Below, piece after piece: positions 46,640 to 60,498 of a stretch of DNA of 64,000 bases (positions are counted from its first letter, which is position 1; each line of letters begins with the position of its first letter). The position numbers and the translations under genes were made by a program. This stretch comes from Whitmania pigra (taxonomy: Eukaryota > Annelida > Clitellata > Hirudinida > Haemopidae): contig JAJTWR010000260.1 in the NCBI GenBank assembly GCA_021613335.1, forward strand, positions 2,613,501 to 2,677,500, in the 5' to 3' direction. Under the pieces are notes generated by a model. It was not told the origin of the DNA. It saw nothing but the letters and a program-made list of their open reading frames with translations, and searched no databases.

Positions 46640-47865
46640 TGAGGATAGCAGCCAGCAATAAGCTGCCTTTCAGAAGTGACTATGTTTTTCTATGAATATG
46701 TTTGATACTTACTTTGATATTTATTTCAAAGGACCAAATGTTCCTCAAAATCTTGAATTTGAACAAATATGGCTAAAGAGAAATAATTTAACTGAAACTT
46801 GAGAAATGCATCTTTAAAAACATGTTGATCTGATGATTCCATAAATATTCTGTTAAATAAATTTAGATACTCTAATCATTGTTGAATATTTAATAAACGA
46901 TCATGTATTAGTAATATGGAAATATGTCGTGACTTGAGATTTTCTTTCGATGTAGGAATATGTGGTTCCTCTGGCGATATAAAATATAATATTGCTCGAA
47001 GAATATTGATAAGTTTAGAAGAAGTACATCATCTTATTTAAATCATAGGATGTGTAGCAAATGTTTAAGAGACATAATGGGAACAAAACGTTCAACGCGA
47101 GAGATTAGATGGCACTAAATGGGTTTGTCGTAACTGTGGATATTAGTAGGAAGAAATGGTTTCTGATAGACATCTATTTTAGTAAATCACTATCAATTCA
47201 AATTAAATTAATCAAATAAAATCTTCAAAATTAATGATAATTGCATTGAAATAGAAAATAAATAAAAACAATAAAGAATTTTTAAAATATTTAAAACAGC
47301 AATTTAAATGCAAAAAAATAAATTTTATCATAGACAGATGTCAAATTCATTATTTTCGTTGCATGCATGGTCTGTCCAATTATCGTGTAATCTACGTAAA
47401 CAATACCGTCTTGGATTTAGTGAATTGTAAATTTTTCTACATTCTCCGATCTTTTTAAAATCATTGTTGGCTGAATTTTGTTTCCATTTTGCAATATGTT
47501 ACAATGGGTCTACAAATTCAATTTTTGTGCAACATGTAACGTCATGTAAATTTAGTCTGAAGCCAAAAAATGACCTATTGTTTATATTGCTTATCGAAAG
47601 AAGTGGATTAATTTGTTATGGAGTCAAAATACGCGCGAATATGCAAATAAGCAAATTGAAGAGACAAATCATATAATAATATTGACAATAATGCTAATAA
47701 TAATGATAATAATTATTCTAATTCTAATTGCATTTTAAGGAATATTTTTGTTTTGAATGAATAGATTGATTTCTAATTAACCAATAATACCTGTTAAAAT
47801 ATTTGACAATTTTTACAACACTTTAAACACTTTACAACACATAAAATTAATATTTTCAGGTAACT
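46640..47865. other. SIDT 3' flank and rpp30 upstream region
   Basis: AT-rich, no gene supported. A consensus acceptor (ATTTTCAG, ending about 47858) lies just before the rpp30 start, suggesting a spliced 5' leader whose first exon was not located. Confidence 0.5.
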
Positions 47866-48612
47866 ATGGCATCTTATATGGATTTGAATTTATTTGTCTC
47901 TGGAGAAAATAAGAACATATTAAAAACCTGTTTAGAATTGGGCTACAGAACCATTGCAATAAATGATGTTGTTGAGTTCGCAGTCACAAAAGGTAAAAAG
48001 AAAGATAAGAAAACAGCTCCTGTTGAGGATGAGGTGAAACAAATTAGACCAAAGATAGATTCTCTGAACATATTGTCCAGATTTTCAACAGTCCTCAGTG
48101 ACATGTCGCAGCTGTCAGAATTTCAGAAGTATGAAAAGTTAAAATCATATGACATCATTTCAGTCCAGCCGATGACTGAGAAAATCTTCTTGAATGCTTG
48201 TAGTGAGATGGAGATTGACATCATAGCATTCAATCTCACAGAGAGACTCCCTTTCCTCCCAAAACGTTCAATGGTGAACTGCGCCATTAAACGAGGAATT
48301 TCTTTTGAGATAATTTACTCGCCAATGATCGAAGACTCTACAGCTCGGAGGAACGTCATCTCGAATGCCAATCTCCTCGTCGACCTCAGCAGAGGCAAGA
48401 ACATAATTATGTCCAGTGGATGTATGGAAAGTCTCTACATGAAATCACCATATGATGTAATGAATCTCTGCCTGCTGTTTGGCTTGAACAGGAAGCAAGC
48501 GCTCGATGTCATGACCTCTAACCCGAGGTCGGTTCTCCTTCACGCCCAGGCTCGAAGGATGTACAAGAGTGTCCTGCATGTCCACGATCCAGTGGAAGAA
48601 GATGAGGAATGA
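47866..48612 (+). CDS. RPP30: Ribonuclease P/MRP protein subunit p30
   Basis: A single coding exon of 248 residues; human RPP30 has 268. The RNase P p30 (TIM-barrel, PHP-related) fold is recognised by MDLNLFVSGE at the N-terminus, LGYRTIAINDVVEF, YDIISVQPMTEKIFLNAC, LPKRSMVNCAIKRGISFEI, IYSPMIEDSTARRNVIS and SPYDVMNLCLLFGLNRKQA. The subunit binds the RNA of nuclear RNase P and MRP and serves tRNA 5' maturation and pre-rRNA processing. A short Lys-rich insertion (GKKKDKKTAPVEDE) follows residue 40. The acidic tail DPVEEDEE replaces the longer human tail. The start codon follows an acceptor-like site by a few bases, so the 5' UTR is probably spliced. Confidence 0.95.
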   Translation: MASYMDLNLFVSGENKNILKTCLELGYRTIAINDVVEFAVTKGKKKDKKTAPVEDEVKQIRPKIDSLNILSRFSTVLSDMSQLSEFQKYEKLKSYDIISVQPMTEKIFLNACSEMEIDIIAFNLTERLPFLPKRSMVNCAIKRGISFEIIYSPMIEDSTARRNVISNANLLVDLSRGKNIIMSSGCMESLYMKSPYDVMNLCLLFGLNRKQALDVMTSNPRSVLLHAQARRMYKSVLHVHDPVEEDEE

Positions 48613-50676
48613 TTTAAACTAATGACTGGATTTTATTTTATTTATTTTTTGTTTCTGTACAGTTTAAACAGTAGTTATCAATCAACATCTACATTGGGTG
48701 TCTTTAATAGAGTTATTTAAATATTTGGATTGGCTGGGACCTGCAAAACCATTCAATAATATTTATTTAATAGGAGTGCCACATACATAATATAATTTCC
48801 TGCATGTGACGATGATGGCCTGAGCCGCCAGGTAGTAAGAATCGACCAGGGTCACTTTTTTAGTCGGGGCTGGGGTACAAAATACATGCTTAGATATAAA
48901 ACTTTCTAACATATTAACAGTGTGATTTTCTGCTCTTATCCAACTTCTTAAAACAAGCATGCAAATTCATTGATGAATACAGTTATTTGACTGTATTTCC
49001 ATCATTTCAGGACTCATATGCACATATAAAACTTATGTTTGCTATTCCTTCATTAACTATTTTTGGTTATCAACATTAATCAAAGTCTCAAGAGAAACAC
49101 TGTTTTCTTCAATTGCTTGATTCTATGATAGGAGGAAAAATGTCACCTCTCAGTTTTGTGAGGGTTTTTCGCTTGGAAAAAGCTGAAACGAAATCCCTGT
49201 ATCTGAGAAGATAGAGATAAAACCAGAGAACAAGTGTAAGAAGAAACGTATAGGTGTCTTGGATGATCCTTTCCTTCTGGAGGGTGTGTCCTACACGAGC
49301 CGTTCTGCTAGCAGCAAGCATGGAGTGGATGAATAGTTGGATGGACAAGCCAATGGATGGATGCCAGCCCAAGTGATAGTGAAAGCAGTTCCAAATGCCA
49401 TTCATGGTGAAATGTTTGCCAAAGAATGTGGAAACATTACCGTTTCTTAAGTTTAAGTATTTTAAGACTAGCGGGATTATTCCACAAAAGTGTCATAAGT
49501 ATCGGACGATTTTGTTTATTATGAGTTATCATGAACTATGAATACAGGGCGTCGATATACTAGTTATTAAGACTTTGGTATTGGAGTGACTCCATTAGGA
49601 GTTCAAGTTTAAGCCTCTTTTATAACTAAAGCCTGATGACTTTATTCCGTCAAATGAGAGATAACTTGGATTCATACATGGAATTGTCGTTAACATTAAA
49701 AAAACGTATCTAAATTTCTTATAAATATTTACGGTATTCCCCATGGAATTGGGCATGGGGTCCTCGAATAAAAAGTATCATTCAAAAGATCTGATAAATA
49801 AAAAATGTCTAACTTATAATGCTTCATTCAATGCATCTAGTTATTCTATGTTATGTAGTTCTAATTCATTTCCATAAGGTTAATACAATCACTTTGATGA
49901 CCAAGCTAAGTTAGATATTTTCTCATTGGAACCAAAACTTATCCGCACTGCTCTCATAAGTCACGGAGACGGGTGTTTGGAGTCCTGCAGTTAGTGTACA
50001 TACATGCATCGTCCACCCTCGACATTAATCTTTCCAAACGAATAGCAAGAAATGGAATATATTTTATAGATATTTTACGTAACACAGGCTTTTAAGAAAA
50101 GCTAAATCAATTTGGAGGGTGACGTGGATACTTCTTTTAGGTAGAGGGGTTGTTCCTTAGTTCATTACGCATGGCAACATTTGGACCACGTATCAAATTT
50201 CTAACAAGCAGAGACAAGACGTCATGCTACGAGATAGATCAGTAATAATATTTGCTTAATGAGGCAGACCGAAGAGACTCGTAAAAGTGGAGAGTTCAAT
50301 AAAGGCTTTCACGGACCTACCCTTCGAGTTCTATGTAGAGAAGTTTGGATCAACATTTATCACGTGCAGTTTTTAAGAGTCGTCAGAACAGATGAGGAGG
50401 AGGTCTAGGTGCAAGCCACCTCTCATCTTCACAACTTGACGAGCAAAAAAAAAGAAGGTTTTCTGGCTGGTGTGGGGCCCTATGCAGTGTTTCAGTCCGT
50501 TCAACTGCGCCTAAATCCGACACTGCTGTATTCATCACTAAATTGGCGGGTTCGTGATATTGTGTCCCCAAATGGTGTTATGGAATTGATTAAAAGCATA
50601 AAAAATTAAAATTTGACGCAAGGGCCGATATCTTTAACTGACAGTGAGTGAATGAAGAGATCGATGACAGAGCGAC
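48613..50676. other. rpp30 3' flank and gene-poor spacer before the tandem duplication
   Basis: Only one frame (49109-49405, minus) is worth listing. The segment around 50390-50560 resembles a transposon end (GGTGTGGGGCCCTATGCAGT) but no partner end was found. Otherwise nothing is recognised. Confidence 0.45.
49109..49405 (-). CDS. Possible small single-pass membrane protein, unrecognised
   Basis: A 98-codon frame begins MNGIWNCFHYH and carries one strong hydrophobic helix (TYTFLLTLVLWFYLYLLRYR, about residues 52-71) followed by a basic Lys/Arg-rich segment, the usual topology of a small membrane protein. I do not recognise the family. It could be chance: the surrounding DNA is non-repetitive and no partner exon was placed. 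A second minus frame at 48763-48960, with an acceptor-like site near 48882, could be a downstream exon but no phase-matched join was found. Confidence 0.25.
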   Translation of the reverse strand: MNGIWNCFHYHLGWHPSIGLSIQLFIHSMLAASRTARVGHTLQKERIIQDTYTFLLTLVLWFYLYLLRYRDFVSAFSKRKTLTKLRGDIFPPIIESSN

Positions 50677-51895
50677 TGCGTGAGTGATTGGGTGAGTGGA
50701 GGGATGGATGAATGAGAAAGTGGATGAGTGATTGGATGGGTCAATTAAATCAGACCTCAACGGCCAGTTCCCCTCGGTCGCCATAAACATTAGCTCGCAC
50801 ATGTTCAATGAATTTCGATGCAAACTCCAAGATTTATTAAATGACATTAAAATTTTAAATTTAAACCAGCGAGCTAATGAATTAGTTAGATACCCCCTAG
50901 ATTTATCAGACATATTCATTAAAATATTCATACATAAACGAGGTGCTAGTTGAGATTTTTTCCAAAGAATGTGCTTCTTAAACTGTCGTTTTGGGGATTG
51001 ACGTAAAGCTCCCTCCTCCTCGTTGTCGAACACACCCGATGTCTTTAGTCCCCAAACCGACGTATTTACGACAATTTGGGGTCCGGTGTGAAATAAACGT
51101 TGATATTAATAAAAATGGTTTTATTTCTGAAACACATTAGCTCAATGATGGATTTCATTTCCCTGTTAAATCCCAGCTTTAGACTTTGTTATCTATAAGT
51201 CTATTCATTTATCACCCAATCTTTCATACATCATGCAATTCTCCATTAATTCACCCAATCATTTTCTCTCCATTCATCTACCAGCTGACCAGGATTGTAT
51301 TATTCCTCTACCGACAGGAGCCATTTATAGAACATCAGATTGTTTTTTTTTTTTGAATAAAGCATCCCTCAAATTGGCTTTCATGTGATCGTACAACCTC
51401 ATTTGCATGCGACCATCAAGCGGAAGAAGTTTATTTCGATGTCATGACGTCACCATATTTATATGATGATTAGGATGATGATAATGATTATGATGATATC
51501 GACGACGATGAAGTCTTGATGTAAGACGACTGACGAAATGCTGGGCTCCAATGACGAATATAAACTTATTTTTGATAAATATATTATTACTCCTCGTATA
51601 ACACAGCTAAAGCAATCTGCTATTTAACTGTCAGTTATTTAGTTTCAAACATTCATCAAAATCAGTGGCGCACCAAAGGGGAGAGACAGGGTCGGTCAGC
51701 CCCGGGCGGCAAGAGCCAAGGGGCGGAATTTTGAGAGGCTACGTAAAAAATAAAAAATTGAAAAAAACGACCATCCTCTCTCCTCAGTGTTTTGCTGTGT
51801 ACATTGAAGAGTCAGCTTTCAGCAAGTTCATGATCTTTTAAACAAATACGCCTTTCTCAGACCGTCAACTCCTCTTGATGATAATTATTTTATTT

Positions 51896-53605
51896 ATTTA
51901 TTTATTAAGCATCAAACTGAAGGGTCTTTGAGACCACTAACACAAGTCTGTACAACTGACATACAAAAAGTATAACACAAGCTCCGAATGACAAGGACAA
52001 TCAGGTATATGTTAATAAACGATTGAAATCAAAGTCACGTATCAGAGCGTATTAAAACGAGAAGCCGTATCCGAATTCACTATTTCGTTTGGTAGTGCCT
52101 TCCATGGTTTTACTATTCTATTAAAGAAAGAATATTTAACAACATCTGTTGAAAATTTACTATATCGAAGTTTGAAACTGTGTCCTCTCGTGCCTGAGTA
52201 ATACTGGACGAGTAGCAGATGCCTCAGGGGGAAGTCCACAAAGCCATTCAGTAATTTGAAGCAAAATGTTAAGTACGCCAGGAGGCGTCATAAGTTTAAG
52301 CTACCTTACTCTTTCCATGTAGGGGTATTTAGCATCTGAGGATATTGATTTGGTAAATTTCTTTTGGATTTTTTCAACTCTATCAATTAGGTATTTGTAG
52401 TGAGTATTCCATACTGGGGAACCATATTCAAGAATAGGTCTGGCGCTGGTTCAGAAGGCAAGTTTTAGGACATCCTGGTCCCTCGAGGAAACTGTTGCAG
52501 CTTTATGGGCGATTGTGTCAATGTGGGCTGCAAACTTTAAGCTTGGGTCCATCATAACCCCGAGATCCCTAATCATGTCCACTCGTTGGAGGGTCTGACA
52601 GTTGATAGTGTACTCATGATTATTTCTTTTCTTTCTGCGGCCCGCTACGTAGAAAACCCGACATTTATCTGGTGCGAGCTGATGTTGTCAGATGTGACTC
52701 CACTGAACTACGCTGTAGAGAGCAGACTGAAGTTGCGTTTCGGACGAAGTTAGGAAGCAGTAAAGCTTAACATCATCAGCAAATAGTTTGCAAACGACAC
52801 CCGTATCTTTGAATATGCTCGGAAGATCATTGGTGTATAACGAAAAGAGTGTGTGGCCATGCACACTGCCCTGGGGGACACCACTGGTCACAGGAACGAT
52901 ATTTGATAAAATTCCACCTATATTAACCCGCGGTTTCCTCCGTGAAAGAAAGTTGGCGAGCCATCCCATAACGTTTTCATGGATGCCGTAACATTGTAAT
53001 TTGGTTAAAAGCTTGTTGTGCGTTACGGAGTCAAATGTCTTTTTAAAGTCTAGGTATATGATGTCCAAAGAATGTCTGGACTGGAGTGCTTCCGACCATT
53101 GTTGCGTGCATTCAAGTAGATTTGTTACAGTTGATCTGCCACTCATAAATCCGTGTTGATTCCTGTTTAATTATTTATGTTGAGATGATGCATAGGCGAT
53201 TTGTTAATAATTGCAACAGGTTGATGTGATTGAGATGGGCCTGTAGTTTGCAAGGGAGGTAGTGGGACCTTGTTTATGTATGGGAGTGACTAATGCCGTT
53301 TTGATAGGACAACTTTTGATCTTTAAGGGAAAGGTCAAATGTATGGGGAATGGGTAAAGCCAGACAGGATGCGCACTTTTTTAAAACAATATTGGGTATT
53401 TCATCCGGTTCCGTCGATAATGAGGAATTAAGGCCATGCAAGGTCATCCTAACAACATCTGGAGTAAACTTGACTTCATGATTGTAAGAATATTTGAGAA
53501 TTTTTAAAAACTTGAAGGTAAACGGATTATTAACGGCTAAGAGAAGGGAGGGGGCGGTAAATCTTATGACCACCCCGGTCGGCAAGAACAGTTGGTACGC
53601 CACTT
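51896..53605 (-). mobile_element. CR1/jockey-like LINE, 3' half, in duplication copy 1
   Basis: Minus-strand frames in 5'-3' order: 53603-53274 with FTPDVVRMTLHGLNSSLS then EPDEIPNIVLKKCA (RT fingers); 53146-52688 with LDIIYLDFKKTFDSV, SGVPQGSV and the catalytic LFADDVKLY (palm); 52239-52042 with YSFFNRIVKPWKALPNE (thumb). Frameshifts and stops separate them. The 3' end is a TTTA-type tail at about 51896-51909. No endonuclease was seen. Confidence 0.85.
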
Positions 53606-53967
53606 ATCAAAATACTTCATGAAATTCGAAACACTGCATGCATGCAACGACGTAGTTTCAGCTTTTTTTTTTAGGAGGGACCTTTGTTTTTGCTTTAATC
53701 CAAAATTCAGGAGGCAGCAACCCCCACCCCAATGATTTCTCTGCGTCGTCGTCATCGTCATCACCGTCATTATCGTCGTCGTCGTCGTCATCATGATGTA
53801 GATTTGTCCAGCGAATGGAAATAATTCTAGCAGCTAATGCAGATTCTGGAACTTCCTCCGTTGATTGAATTTCATGTTTCGTCACATGTTCCTTCACTTT
53901 GTTCTTAACGATTTTCGCAGTTTTTCTGCTTTTGCAAGTGGATTTCAAGGATATTTGTAGGATGTCC

Positions 53968-54268
53968 TTATATTATATTATATTATATTATATTATATTA
54001 TATTATATTATATATATATTATATTATATTATATTATATTATATTATATTATTATATTATATTATATTATTATATTATATTATATTATATATATATTATA
54101 TTATATTATATTATATTATATTATATTATATTATATTATATTATATTATTATATATATTATATTATATTATATTATATTATATTATATTATCTTATATTA
54201 TATTATATTATATTATATTATATTATATTATTATATTATATTATATTATATTATTATATTATATTATA
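53968..54268. repeat. (TTATA)n pentanucleotide repeat, copy 1
   Basis: About 300 bp of nearly pure TATAT-type pentamers with a few 2-4-base phase slips. Frames that appear open through it are not genes. Confidence 0.95.
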
Positions 54269-55149
54269 AATCTTCGACTACTTCTGAATCAATGCACGGG
54301 TTGTTGGTTCCCATAGTAACGCAGCATTAAACGGTGTGTGACGTCACACGTCTTGAAGGTCGTCCGTGAAAGAAGGACATGGTGATGATTTTTTATTTGA
54401 TCGTTGCCATGGAAATGTTCAAAACACGTGATAGCATTAATCTCCTTTTCATCGATTGATTGAAACTGCACGATCATTACCATCACCGTCATCATCGTCG
54501 TCATCGTAGTCATCATCAGAACAATAGTAATCAGTGATTACTAATCACCATGATCATCATCGCCAGCACAAGTAGTAATGCAATCGCCACCACGTTGGTC
54601 ATAATCATCATAATCATCATCGCGACCCCCAGAAATGCGAGCTTTTTTCGCTCATGCATCAAGATCATGTTGTACTTCATGCTTCCTTAAACTTCTCAGC
54701 TTAAAAACTTCATCTTTCAAGATCAACTTCCAGCCAACCACCCAATAACAACTTCAGCCCTTACCACGTCATCTTTCCACGCACTCAGCCACTCCTCCAC
54801 CTCAGTTTATCAGGGAGCGATGGAGGCCGTTTTCATAATCACTACCATTCGTTTGTTGGTTCCATCACGTTGCCCAATAAAAAAAATAAAATAATAGTAA
54901 TGATAATAATAATGACAATAATACCACCATCATCATCACCACCATCATCGTCATCGTCGTCATTATCATCATCAAGACGTTGAGTACCTTTAGCTGAATT
55001 ATGATTTTAATATGACTGGGATGGCGATGACGACGATGATATACAGTAATGTTGAGGAAGCCGTTTTATTGGGATAGGAATCGTAGTGAATAAAAAGCTG
55101 AATTATCGACTGCTAAGGCATTCAATGTCTTGAACGGCTCAAGTACCCC

Positions 55150-55215
55150 GTTAATATCACATCACCATGGTTACATTCATAACATCACCATGGTTACATT
55201 CATAACATAACCATA
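55150..55215. repeat. 25-bp minisatellite, short allele (copy 1)
   Basis: The unit ACATCACCATGGTTACATTC plus ATAAC is present twice and is followed by a decayed third unit. Copy 2 of the duplication has about two more units at 61382-61492. Confidence 0.85.
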
Positions 55216-56035
55216 GTTACGCACAAATAATTCTTGTATGCATTAGAGAAGCTTGATTGTTCTTGCCAGGAGTCTGAATTCAATTTAAATTTATAGTTAC
55301 TTTTTATTTCGCTTTGCAGATGCTTATTACTAGTTTTTACTGACGACGATGACGATGGTGATGTTGGTGATGATGACGGCAACCATGATAATGATTATTG
55401 ACCAGCCTCCAGTGATGGATAGGTCGATGTTTCCAGCCAATGAACTACGCCCAAAGTGTCACGTGATGGACCTAAATATAGCCGAAACAAAGTTAATCAT
55501 ATCGTTGACGAATGGATTTCTTTTTTTTTTAGGTCATGGTTGTGATCCCTCGACATGATAGTGATCTCAAATGCGATGATCGTGATGATGATCACAAACG
55601 TGTTAACAATGATGATGATCTCAAACAGGATTTTGATCGATTAGGAAGTTTAATCATTTGCCAAACAGAGGGCGATGGGGTGAAATAACCTTTAACCTTT
55701 CAATTTCAAATCATTTCAAGGTGCTCCAAGTAATGATTTTTTATATTTTTATTAATAAAAATTAACTAAATAAGATAAACATATTATGCTACATAATTTT
55801 ATTTAACTTTATGAAATATTTTTAATATGTAGTAATTTTATGAAATACTAAAAAGTTTTAAATAAAAGTGCTTCTAATGTCTCTAAAAATACAATTTATT
55901 TTAATTAGATTTGATATATGATTTATAGTATGTATTTAATTATTAAAATTAATTTGTGACATTCAAGCAACATTTCTAATCATGGATCAGCTGTTTTTGC
56001 TGCTGCTGCTGATGATAATGATGATAATGATATCG

Positions 56036-56236
<201 letters not shown>

Positions 56237-58156
56237 GAAATATAATAAAGGGTTCCACGTTGGAGCAGACGACAGAGGTCATTCGATTAGCGATTAATCA
56301 CGAAAGTACATCTCCTACATTTCCATAATAAATGACCCTCCAAATGACCCAATTAAATGACCTAATTAAATAATCCAAATGCAGTATATTTATTTAGTGA
56401 TAACATAGAAACATATCTACATGTGTGTATCCATTATACAAACATACATGCATTTGTTTATTCATTGTTTTATTTCATTGGTCCCAGATTATCTTCCGAA
56501 AAAAACCAGCGCACATTTAAAATCGTCAACAATGTTTTAAAGTCCTCAAACGGGTCCTGCAAAACCCAAGGATTGTAGTAAATGGCTTGAAACAATCACA
56601 AAAATGAGTTTCGATATGAATTACATTTCCCGGTTATGTCGCCGGCGTAGGGGTTTGCCAAAAAAGCGTCGAGATAACCGAAAAGGAAGATGGCGATTGT
56701 ATATTAACGTGTGTTTGAAATTTCTTTACGTACATAATGTGCGTTGGTGTGCGTTAGTTAAAGTGTTTAATATATGAGAATGTATGTGCACGTTTTTGTG
56801 GAAAGTTTTTTTCTTGCTGGATCAAAGACAGACTTCTCGTACATTTGCTTTATCACGTCGACCTTCTTACTCCTAAAAATTCTGAATTCTGAAATGGTGT
56901 TTGATGGAATGCCATGATGCCGACAAAGATCTGCCATGCGTGAGTGATTGGGTGAGTGGAGGGATGGATGAATGAGAAAGTGGATGAGTGATTGGATGGG
57001 TCAATTAAATCAGACCTCAACGGCCAGTTCCCCTCGGTCGCCATAAACATTAGCTCGCACATGTTCAATGAATTTCGATGCAAACTCCAAGATTTATTAA
57101 ATGACATTAAAATTTTAAATTTAAACCAGCGAGCTAATGAATTAGTTAGATACCCCCTAGATTTATCAGACATATTCATTAAAATATTCATACATAAACG
57201 AGGTGCTAGTTGAGATTTTTTCCAAAGAATGTGCTTCTTAAACTGTCGTTTTGGGGATTGACGTAAAGCTCCCTCCTCCTCGTTGTCGAACACACCCGAT
57301 GTCTTTAGTCCCCAAACCGACGTATTTACGACAATTTGGGGTCCGGTGTGAAATAAACGTTGATATTAATAAAAATGGTTTTATTTCTGAAACACATTAG
57401 CTCAATGATGGATTTCATTTCCCTGTTAAATCCCAGCTTTAGACTTTGTTATCTATAAGTCTATTCATTTATCACCCAATCTTTCATACATCATGCAATT
57501 CTCCATTAATTCACCCAATCATTTTCTCTCCATTCATCTACCAGCTGACCAGGATTGTATTATTCCTCTACCGACAGGAGCCATTTATAGAACATCAGAT
57601 TGTTTTTTTTTTTTTGAATAAAGCATCCCTCAAATTGGCTTTCATGTGATCGTACAACCTCATTTGCATGCGACCATCAAGCGGAAGAAGTTTATTTCGA
57701 TGTCATGACGTCACCATATTTATATGATGATTAGGATGATGATAATGATTATGATGATATCGACGACGATGAAGTCTTGATGTAAGACGACTGACGAAAT
57801 GCTGGGCTCCAATGACGAATATAAACTTATTTTTGATAAATATATTATTACTCCTCGTATAACACAGCTAAAGCAATCTGCTATTTAACTGTCAGTTATT
57901 TAGTTTCAAACATTCATCAAAATCAGTGGCGCACCAAAGGGGAGAGACAGGGTCGGTCAGCCCCGGGCGGCAAGAGCCAAGGGGCGGAATTTTGAGAGGC
58001 TACGTAAAAAATAAAAAATTGAAAAAAACGACCATCCTCTCTCCTCAGTGTTTTGCTGTGTACATTGAAGAGTCAGCTTTCAGCAAGTTCATGATCTTTT
58101 AAACAAATACGCCTTTCTCAGACCGTCAACTCCTCTTGATGATAATTATTTTATTT

Positions 58157-59866
58157 ATTTATTTATTAAGCATCAAACTGAAGGGTCTTTGAGACCACTA
58201 ACACAAGTCTGTACAACTGACATACAAAAAGTATAACACAAGCTCCGAATGACAAGGACAATCAGGTATATGTTAATAAACGATTGAAATCAAAGTCACG
58301 TATCAGAGCGTATTAAAACGAGAAGCCGTATCCGAATTCACTATTTCGTTTGGTAGTGCCTTCCATGGTTTTACTATTCTATTAAAGAAAGAATATTTAA
58401 CAACATCTGTTGAAAATTTACTATATCGAAGTTTGAAACTGTGTCCTCTCGTGCCTGAGTAATACTGGACGAGTAGCAGATGCCTCAGGGGGAAGTCCAC
58501 AAAGCCATTCAGTAATTTGAAGCAAAATGTTAAGTACGCCAGGAGGCGTCATAAGTTTAAGCTACCTTACTCTTTCCATGTAGGGGTATTTAGCATCTGA
58601 GGATATTGATTTGGTAAATTTCTTTTGGATTTTTTCAACTCTATCAATTAGGTATTTGTAGTGAGTATTCCATACTGGGGAACCATATTCAAGAATAGGT
58701 CTGGCGCTGGTTCAGAAGGCAAGTTTTAGGACATCCTGGTCCCTCGAGGAAACTGTTGCAGCTTTATGGGCGATTGTGTCAATGTGGGCTGCAAACTTTA
58801 AGCTTGGGTCCATCATAACCCCGAGATCCCTAATCATGTCCACTCGTTGGAGGGTCTGACAGTTGATAGTGTACTCATGATTATTTCTTTTCTTTCTGCG
58901 GCCCGCTACGTAGAAAACCCGACATTTATCTGGTGCGAGCTGATGTTGTCAGATGTGACTCCACTGAACTACGCTGTAGAGAGCAGACTGAAGTTGCGTT
59001 TCGGACGAAGTTAGGAAGCAGTAAAGCTTAACATCATCAGCAAATAGTTTGCAAACGACACCCGTATCTTTGAATATGCTCGGAAGATCATTGGTGTATA
59101 ACGAAAAGAGTGTGTGGCCAAGCACACTGCCCTGGGGGACACCACTGGTCACAGGAACGATATTTGATAAAATTCCACCTATATTAACCCGCGGTTTCCT
59201 CCGTGAAAGAAAGTTGGCGAGCCATCCCATAACGTTTTCATGGATGCCGTAACATTGTAATTTGGTTAAAAGCTTGTTGTGCGTTACGGAGTCAAATGTC
59301 TTTTTAAAGTCTAGGTATATGATGTCCAAAGAATGTCTGGACTGGAGTGCTTCCGACCATTGTTGCGTGCATTCAAGTAGATTTGTTACAGTTGATCTGC
59401 CACTCATAAATCCGTGTTGATTCCTGTTTAATTATTTATGTTGAGATGATGCATAGGCGATTTGTTAATAATTGCAACAGGTTGATGTGATTGAGATGGG
59501 CCTGTAGTTTGCAAGGGAGGTAGTGGGACCTTGTTTATGTATGGGAGTGACTAATGCCGTTTTGATAGGACAACTTTTGATCTTTAAGGGAAAGGTCAAA
59601 TGTATGGGGAATGGGTAAAGCCAGACAGGATGCGCACTTTTTTAAAACAATATTGGGTATTTCATCCGGTTCCGTCGATAATGAGGAATTAAGGCCATGC
59701 AAGGTCATCCTAACAACATCTGGAGTAAACTTGACTTCATGATTGTAAGAATATTTGAGAATTTTTAAAAACTTGAAGGTAAACGGATTATTAACGGCTA
59801 AGAGAAGGGAGGGGGCGGTAAATCTTATGACCACCCCGGTCGGCAAGAACAGTTGGTACGCCACTT
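58157..59866 (-). mobile_element. CR1/jockey-like LINE, 3' half, in duplication copy 2
   Basis: Same content as 51896-53605, offset by 6,261 bp, with the same frameshifts. The GSVLGH sequence at the RT palm is the ancestral-looking form (most LINEs have GSVLGP). Confidence 0.85.
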
Positions 59867-60228
59867 ATCAAAATACTTCATGAAATTCGAAACACTGCAT
59901 GCATGCAACGACGTAGTTTCAGCTTTTTTTTTTAGGAGGGACCTTTGTTTTTGCTTTAATCCAAAATTCAGGAGGCAGCAACCCCCACCCCAATGATTTC
60001 TCTGCGTCGTCGTCATCGTCATCACCGTCATTATCGTCGTCGTCGTCGTCATCATGATGTAGATTTGTCCAGCGAATGGAAATAATTCTAGCAGCTAATG
60101 CAGATTCTGGAACTTCCTCCGTTGATTGAATTTCATGTTTCGTCACATGTTCCTTCACTTTGTTCTTAACGATTTTCGCAGTTTTTCTGCTTTTGCAAGT
60201 GGATTTCAAGGATATTTGTAGGATGTCC

Positions 60229-60498
60229 TTATATTATATTATATTATATTATATTATATTATATTATATTATATTATATTATAATTATATTATATTATTA
60301 TTATATATTATATTATATTATATTATATTATATTATATTATATTATATTATATTATAATTATATTATATTATATTATATTATATTATATTATATTATATT
60401 ATATTATATTATATTATATTATATTATATTATATTATATTATATTATATTATATTATATTATATTATATTATTTATATTATATTATATTATAATATAA
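60229..60498. repeat. (TTATA)n pentanucleotide repeat, copy 2
   Basis: About 270 bp, shorter than copy 1 and with a different pattern of interruptions. Confidence 0.95.

Noticed and set aside
50590..51033. Minus-strand frame of 147 codons at the start of duplication copy 1 (and 56853-57293)
   Set aside because: It lies in repeat-derived sequence, its C-terminal half changes across the duplication edge, and it resembles no protein.
53658..53948. Minus-strand frame with a poly-Asp run (and 59919-60209)
   Set aside because: The Asp run is a CGT/CAT simple repeat; the rest has no recognisable domain and sits between LINE debris and a microsatellite.
53899..54330. Open frame of about 143 codons rich in Tyr, Ile and Leu across the TTATA repeat (and its twin at 60160-60498)
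   Set aside because: It is only the translation of a pentanucleotide microsatellite; length and sequence change between the two copies.
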